64,000 nucleotides of DNA from Hirudinaria manillensis (lineage: Eukaryota > Annelida > Clitellata > Hirudinida > Hirudinidae): contig CM067529.1 of NCBI GenBank assembly GCA_034509925.1, positions 9,055,501-9,119,500 on the forward strand. Direction: 5' to 3'. Position numbers and translations under genes: made by a program. The notes under the pieces are model-generated. The model did not search any database. It was given only the letters and a program-made list of their open reading frames with translations, and was not told the origin of the DNA. Positions 58,301-64,000 of the stretch are shown here, piece after piece. Position 1 is the first letter of the stretch, and each line of letters opens with the position of its first letter.

Positions 58301-59970
58301 GTTTGATCAAGATTTCAGTTCACTTTAAGTGATTTAATTAAATTTATAAACTGTAGTTTAAAGATTTGACATCTAATTTGTAGTATGCAGGTGATCAAGA
58401 TGATAAGCAGTGGTTGTATGAAAAAATGCATATGCCTGCCACGGGAGGTAGGACATATTTATTGATGGTTGAGGACATACTTTATCTAAGTCAAACGGAC
58501 GAATACAGGTACAACTTTTGTATCACTTTTGTATTTGTATTTCTTTTTGATCCTTTGACCAAACTTTCTTTAGAAGTTGAAATGTCACTTTTTTATTTCA
58601 CTTCACCAATGTTAGTTGAAGAGATTGGCTTAGATATGAGTGACCCTTGCATGATGTAAAACATTATCTCCATTTTGTGTAAAAAAAAATATGTATAATG
58701 ATATCCATAATGTGATGCTTTAAGATTAATATTAAGAGGTTGTTTTCTCAGGTAATGTAAAAGTTTTCCTAAGCTGAAGTATATAAGTAAAGACTCATAA
58801 TAGAAATAAAAACATTTGTAATCAATTATAATCAAATATAACCCTCACAAAAACGTGTTTCTAATTGAAGATATATTCTTATTTGTATATAGACAAACTT
58901 GTAGCTTTCCGATGATGTTGCTCATTAAATAGCCAGGCCCTATGCATCTTTCATCCCTAACTTTTCAAAGTTTAATGTTTGTTTTGGTGTCAACACATTT
59001 GTTATCAATTGCTGATAGCAAGACATCTCAGAAAAAGAGTACAAAGTTCCTTTAAGGAAATGATAAGATAAGTTCAATCAAGCAGCTTGTAATTATCAGT
59101 CTAATTTCTGAGATACTGCCCATTGAGTAGACTTAGGTGTTACTCACTTTTCCAGCATCAAAGTGCATAGATCATAATCAGCTGATATGAAGAAAATTTG
59201 GATGTTGTGGTACCCCTAAATTGTAATATTATGTATTAAACTTTATTATATTATATATATATTCTTATTTCATTAATTTAAAATTTTTTATTATAAAAAA
59301 AATGACAGGAATAGTCCAGGGTTGATGTTAAATGAGATAGTAGGATTTACGGTTCCTATATGGATGATTGAAAAGATGAAATACCAGATGGAATCGCAAA
59401 GAACTGATAAACATCTAAGGAACCTTTCAAAAGAAGTTGGTGTAAGAGTTTATATGGAAAAACATTTCATGTATTTGTGTTTTTGTTGAGTAAACTTTCT
59501 GAACCTTCAAGTGGTATGAATGAAATGGAAAAGTATAAACTTTGTATTCTTTAAATTAAAATAGATCTCCAGTCCAGTCACAAGTTAATTGTGTAAGCTA
59601 GATAATTGACTACCAAAAACAATGTACCAAACTATTCCTGATAGCATGGATGCATCCCTAGACTCAGTCCTTTAAGGCTGTTGCCATTACCTTTATAGGA
59701 AGTGAATTGTTTTGATGAACTAAGATGCTTGATTTTTCCTAAAGTTTATTTGCTAGAGTATTTTGTTTAAATAAAATATTTTTGGGAATTACCTCAAATT
59801 CAAATCTTTGTTTGTAGCTGATGCTCCATGAAGTAACTGTTGCCCCAAAGGCAAAGCATGCTTCTGACTCCGATCGTTCCAGTGACATGCCTTTCATGGA
59901 GGAAACAAACGAAGATGAACTTGATAATGATGATCCCCATGACCAAGATTACACTTGTAACGATGACTAG
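55393..59970 (+). CDS. DNTTIP1: Deoxynucleotidyltransferase terminal-interacting protein 1 (MiDAC subunit)
   Basis: DNTTIP1 (TdIF1) scaffolds the mitotic histone deacetylase complex with HDAC1/2 and MIDEAS and binds DNA. Start MSAFGHKELASFLL (55393); an upstream in-frame stop supports it. The dimerisation region is clear: NTAKSLDLLRQIIQNSINAE, IGKVISKYLD (about 55.74-55.83 kb). A basic stretch PKRRKRTFSSGS follows near 56.95 kb, then FVEPIKKEGPR, and WDSKRMTTETMFIMGSKANK. The conserved C-terminal DNA-binding part is GLGATRGRLYIKHPDIFKYA, DDKQWLYEKMHMPATGGRTY and VPIWMIEKMKYQMESQRTDK. An acidic tail (ETNEDELDNDDPHDQDY) ends the protein and seems to be an extension relative to the human form. 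About ten exons, with introns up to about 0.8 kb. Confidence 0.92.
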
Positions 59971-61175
59971 TAAAACACATTCGAGTTGTATGGGATTGTT
60001 CACGAATGTGTCAAGAAGTGTAAACCTTGGTGAGAGTTTTGTATTTCCATGACAACAAAGGATCCTTTTTGACACATGCCAGTGAATATATAATGAGGGA
60101 AAAGGACTGTGTCTTGATTCACAGAGCTTCAAGATATACTTTTTACTAATCTTGATACCATTAAGTGCCTTGATATCACTAATTGTATAATTTATTGCAT
60201 GTCACTGAGATCATAAGAAACTATGTCTTAGAGATGTATTTACATAATATTTTGCATGAGAACAAAAAAATTCGATGTTTTTAGCATAGTATCTGAGAGG
60301 ACTGGAGATGTTAATTGTGACTCGATTTTGTTGCCCAAACAATTTCTTTTTCGCGTGCTAATGATTTGTGCTCAAGAGGTCGCGGTTGTGCCTCGAATAC
60401 CTCGTAACTGATATAGGTAATTAATTAAATATTTGCGACTTCGGGAAACAGTTAATGAATAAACTCGTTTGCGAGTTGGTGTGTGTCCGCACTCGGAAGC
60501 AGGTTTGAATGTCTGGCCAGTTACTTTTTTCGATCTTTCAATCCCAAATCAATCACTGTTTAGGTGAAACCCTTAAAAGTTAGGTGTTCTTCGAGAGAAG
60601 TTTCTTTGAATGCTGACGAGCGAATTTAACCGGTATCGGTAGAGCAGATGATCCCAATTGGGACTCGATCGATTATATTCGGCAATTTACGAAAAGTAGC
60701 TTATTTCTGACTGGGAAAGTTTCATATCTGGGAACTAAGATTGCTCTTTGGATGAACATCTCGATATTCATTAATTAGTAATTAGAATGTGTTAATAAAT
60801 TAACTATATTGGGAAATTGTTTTATTATGATGCGTTTGAATATCTTAATTAAATTTTAAGACATTGCCAAACATTCCATCTTTAAATGCGTTTAGAAATT
60901 ATTATTTATAAATTCAATTATTTTTAGTAACCCGACCGTCACATGTGATGAAGTGAGGTTTAAAGTGTAGGCGGCACTGGCGCAGTAGTACATGTCACTG
61001 ACTTGAGAAGAGCGCAAGGATACGAAGCTTGTGTTCTGGCCAACAGCTGTTTCGATTTCGTTAACGTTAAGATAGTTTGTTGGTAATAATTCAAATTATA
61101 TTTAAGGAAATAGCTCTGGCGTTGTTGCGGGAGTGCATTGTATTACAGCAATTGATTTGTTGACCTCGAACATAA
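59971..61175. other. Intergenic region between DNTTIP1 and TENT5
   Basis: About 1.2 kb holding the DNTTIP1 3' UTR, then an AT-rich part, then the TENT5 5' UTR. A tRNA-like relic at 60971-61040 is listed separately. No coding gene is seen. Confidence 0.45.
60971..61040 (+). repeat. tRNA-like relic, possible SINE head
   Basis: TGGCGCAGTAG (60978-60988) resembles an internal A box. GGATACGAAGC (61018-61028) resembles a weakened B box, and the spacing is near that of a tRNA. A GCAAG/CTTGT stem surrounds the second. The loop is nine bases and the acceptor stem is not convincing, so a working tRNA is unlikely. Confidence 0.25.
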
Positions 61176-62429
61176 ATGCCAGGAAGAGGAATTATGTCAG
61201 AAGATCGCTTCCAGGTGTTATGTTATGAACAAGTCGATCGCTTGGATCGTGTTATGAAAGAGACTGTGCCCATTCACGGAAGAGGAAATTTTCCAACCCT
61301 CACTGTGAAATTGAAGGAGTTTGTGCAAATTGTCAAAAATAAGCTAAAAAGCACAGGAATATTGGTAAGGGATATCAGGCTCAATGGTGGAGCTGCCAGC
61401 TACATACTAGGCAGCGAAAGCACCCTGGTTTTTAATGACTATGATCTTATTTTTAATGTACAACTTAAAGACCAATCAGATCTTCAAAAAATAAAAGACT
61501 TGGTTCTCAGCTCTCTGCTGGATTTTTTTCCAAAAGGAGTCAACAAAGATCGTATGTCACTCTGTAGTCTAAACGAAGCATATGTTAATAAGATGGTGAA
61601 AATTTTTAATGGTGCTGACAAATGGAGCTTAATATCACTCTCAAGTGTTAAAGCAAAAAATATTGAACTGAAATTTGCAGATTCCATGAGGAGGCAGTTT
61701 GAGTTTAGTGTGGATTCATTTCAAATCATTCTAGATAGTTTGCTCACTTTTTATGAGATCCCCCATCCTTCCATGACCGAACATTTTTATCCTACTGTAG
61801 ATGCGGAATCTGTTTATGGAAATTTTGAGGTGGCATTATATCATTTGAATCATAAACTTATAGCAACAAGGAATCCTGAAGAGATTCGTGGAGGTGGCCT
61901 CTTAAAGTATTGCAACCTTCTTGTTAGGGGCTACATGCCTTCTGATGACATAGACATTCGCCTTCTTGAAAAATACATGTGTTCTCGATTTTTTATTGAC
62001 TTTTCTAACATTGCTGACCAGAGAACAAAACTTGAAAACTATTTAGCAGCTCACTTCACAAGGGAAGAAGAAATGTTGAAAGTCGATTATCTAAGAATTC
62101 TTCGTTTTGTCGTGAGCGAGAGCACGATTTGCCTGATGGGCCATGAGAGGCGTCAAACCCTGGAACTCATTGATGAAATGATACACAGAGAGGTGCTTTC
62201 TGGGCAGAAGGCTTTTTCAAAAAGATCGGCCAAACATTCCGAACAGCAGAGTTTGACTGCTCACCAATCCAAGTCGAATCTGATTATAGATCAAGTCTTT
62301 TATGGACCATTCAGTTATGCCATGCCTGGTGTGGATCCTTCCCACCAGTACTACACTGTTTATAATTACGATGTCAACAAACAGAATTCAATATGTCCAT
62401 TTTGCGAGCCATGTCCTGAATGTGGTTGA
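61176..62429 (+). CDS. TENT5: TENT5 (FAM46) non-canonical poly(A) polymerase
   Basis: TENT5 enzymes add A residues to mRNAs, often those for secreted proteins, in the cytoplasm. The single coding exon gives 417 residues. Conserved blocks: [47 protein letters not shown] (the DxD catalytic pair), [62 protein letters not shown]-type ([13 protein letters not shown]) and [15 protein letters not shown]. The metal-binding Asp pair is intact. The nucleotide-loop reads NGGAAS, where family members I recall have NGSAAS. The extreme C-terminus has [11 protein letters not shown], a CX2CX2CX2C array not expected in the family. The start could also be the second Met (residue 7). Single-exon structure is usual for most of this coding region in animals. 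Confidence 0.96.
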   Translation: MPGRGIMSEDRFQVLCYEQVDRLDRVMKETVPIHGRGNFPTLTVKLKEFVQIVKNKLKSTGILVRDIRLNGGAASYILGSESTLVFNDYDLIFNVQLKDQSDLQKIKDLVLSSLLDFFPKGVNKDRMSLCSLNEAYVNKMVKIFNGADKWSLISLSSVKAKNIELKFADSMRRQFEFSVDSFQIILDSLLTFYEIPHPSMTEHFYPTVDAESVYGNFEVALYHLNHKLIATRNPEEIRGGGLLKYCNLLVRGYMPSDDIDIRLLEKYMCSRFFIDFSNIADQRTKLENYLAAHFTREEEMLKVDYLRILRFVVSESTICLMGHERRQTLELIDEMIHREVLSGQKAFSKRSAKHSEQQSLTAHQSKSNLIIDQVFYGPFSYAMPGVDPSHQYYTVYNYDVNKQNSICPFCEPCPECG

Positions 62430-64000
62430 TTGAAAGGTTTTTGTACATAGATGACTGGAAACCTGGATTGTCATTACAAATGTCGTTCAATTTAAGTTGA
62501 GTTTGAATTTGTTATATGTAAAAGTTGTTTTGTGAGTAGCAACATGACATTTCATGCTAACCATGGCTTGCTTTGAAATCAAAATACCCAGGGACTGGTA
62601 TGTATTTACATTTTGTTAACCAAGTGACATTTTTTAATCTTGGATTTCCTTTTGGCCAATGTAGTTGGGCCGGAAGCAAGCAACATATTTGCACAACTTT
62701 GCAGGAGAGTGGTCTTGTGACTTTGTATACATCTCAAGCATTATTATTGTTAAATAGATTTATCGCATGCAGCGAGCATTATCAATCTTGTATATATGAT
62801 CATATTTTTGTGATGACATTTGAGGTTATGGATATATCTTATACTTGAACAAATATGCTGACTTTTTTCTCATTTTGAGTGTACTGTTGGTTGTTTGGGA
62901 TAAACATATGAACAACATTTATCCTAAACAATGTTCCAAACATTACCAGGTTCGTTGTCACCATGACGACATGAATGTCAACATTTTTGCGAATTCTACT
63001 TATTGCTCAAAATCATTTGAATTTTTTTTTGTGTGGCTGCTATTAATCATGAGTTTCAGAAATGTCATTTGACAAGCACTAGCATTGGTGAACTCCATCA
63101 CAGGTTTCAGTCATTTAATCACATGACCTGCATCTTTTAGTTTACACTTGAAATTATTAGCTCAAGTGCTAGTCTCCTAAAGTTATTTCATGCTGTTTTT
63201 GTTTGGCAATAAGGACCAGCCTTTCCCATTCAGTTAATTAAAAATTCTCTAAATAGTCTATACCAATACAGTATAACCAAGTTAAAGTAACTGAAAATGT
63301 CATTGCATTTTTCTTTCTTCTGTTCAACCATAGTTTTGTTCTTTTTGTTGCTGCTCCATCGATTTTTCAGAGCTACTATTCATGCAATACAAGTTTTGTT
63401 CAAACTGCATCAAAGTTCTTGAGTGATATTTTCAAAATTCATTGTGCGTTCATCACGTATGTATGCGTTCTAGTCTAGAAGTAAATGTTTGCATTGGTCC
63501 CTTATCTAATCATATTTCAGTTTATCAAATCTGTTATATTTTCTTGAAGATAATTACATAGTTCATGCTGTTGATGAAATCGACCAAAGTATAACATGCA
63601 GTTTCATAAAATTTTAAAAAATGGAATACAATAAAAATTGAATTTGGTTTGAACATCTTAGTTGGATATATTATATCCCGATATTTCGTTTCAATTGGGA
63701 TTTTCTGAAGTGATTGCTCATGATTCTTACGAAATCTATTTTGTGCAGTGGTTACTTCTCATTGGTGATGTCATGAGGATCTCTCATTGTAAAGCATGAA
63801 AATTTGGAATTGGTAATAAATTACCAAATGCAATTATAGGTTGGTATAAGGAATGATTTCCATTAAAATTTGATAGCTGAATGTAAAATATTTTAAGTAT
63901 ATAAAGGCATAGGCGTTTTTGCCCCAATGGGTTCCCATACAGAACATTGCAATACTGGGTGTTGTGTGTACTTTGCACATCCACTCAGAAAACTCAATGG
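62430..64000. other. 3' region of TENT5 to the window edge
   Basis: About 1.57 kb without a recognisable gene. It is AT-rich and probably includes a long TENT5 3' UTR. Open stretches here are short and show no domain. Confidence 0.45.

Overview
This is an AT-rich stretch of an invertebrate animal genome. Thirteen protein-coding genes are recognisable in 64 kb, with many short GT-AG introns (mostly 50-900 bp), short intergenic gaps and several transposons. Gene content is metazoan: TARP/stargazin-like calcium-channel gamma subunit, SHB-type SH2 adaptor, CPEB1, AP-3 delta, LEDGF-like PWWP/IBD protein, DNTTIP1 and TENT5. An ovothiol synthase (OvoA) with its methyltransferase domain argues against a vertebrate and fits a marine or basal invertebrate. 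The exact phylum (tunicate, placozoan, sponge, cnidarian or other) cannot be decided from the sequence alone.

Layout. 1-19 kb is packed with genes on alternating strands: CACNG-like (+), DSCC1 (-), LEDGF/HDGF-like (+), TMEM214 (-), SHB-like (+) and mannose-6-phosphate isomerase (-). Tail-to-tail pairs have facing poly(A) signals only tens of bases apart, and two head-to-head pairs share upstream regions. 19-21 kb is a mosaic of hAT-type transposon remnants. 21-29 kb is OvoA (-); its first intron holds a 1.5-kb Tc1/mariner element with 28-bp inverted repeats, and a later intron holds a decayed LINE. 30-33 kb is CPEB1 (-). A GC-rich broken histone H1 copy lies at 34.6-35.2 kb.

35.6-50.6 kb is AP3D1 (+). 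It is stretched by a 0.5-kb tetranucleotide satellite and by an intact Ty3/gypsy retrotransposon with identical 221-bp LTRs, both inside introns. 51.5-64 kb carries a small unknown reading frame (-) facing a DNAJB-type Hsp40 (+), then DNTTIP1 (+) and a single-exon TENT5 poly(A) polymerase (+).

The host genes do not form one pathway. There are loose themes: CPEB1 and TENT5 both control mRNA poly(A) tails, DSCC1, LEDGF and DNTTIP1 act on chromatin or replication, and AP3D1 and TMEM214 act in membrane traffic or the ER. The observations most worth a second look are the youthful SAP-domain gypsy element, the CX2CX2CX2C tail on TENT5, the GC-rich hAT mosaic that shares about 200 bp with the Tc1 element, the nearly palindromic shared poly(A) site, and a hairpin-rich non-coding block near 53.6-53.95 kb. 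No clearly new multi-gene system was found.
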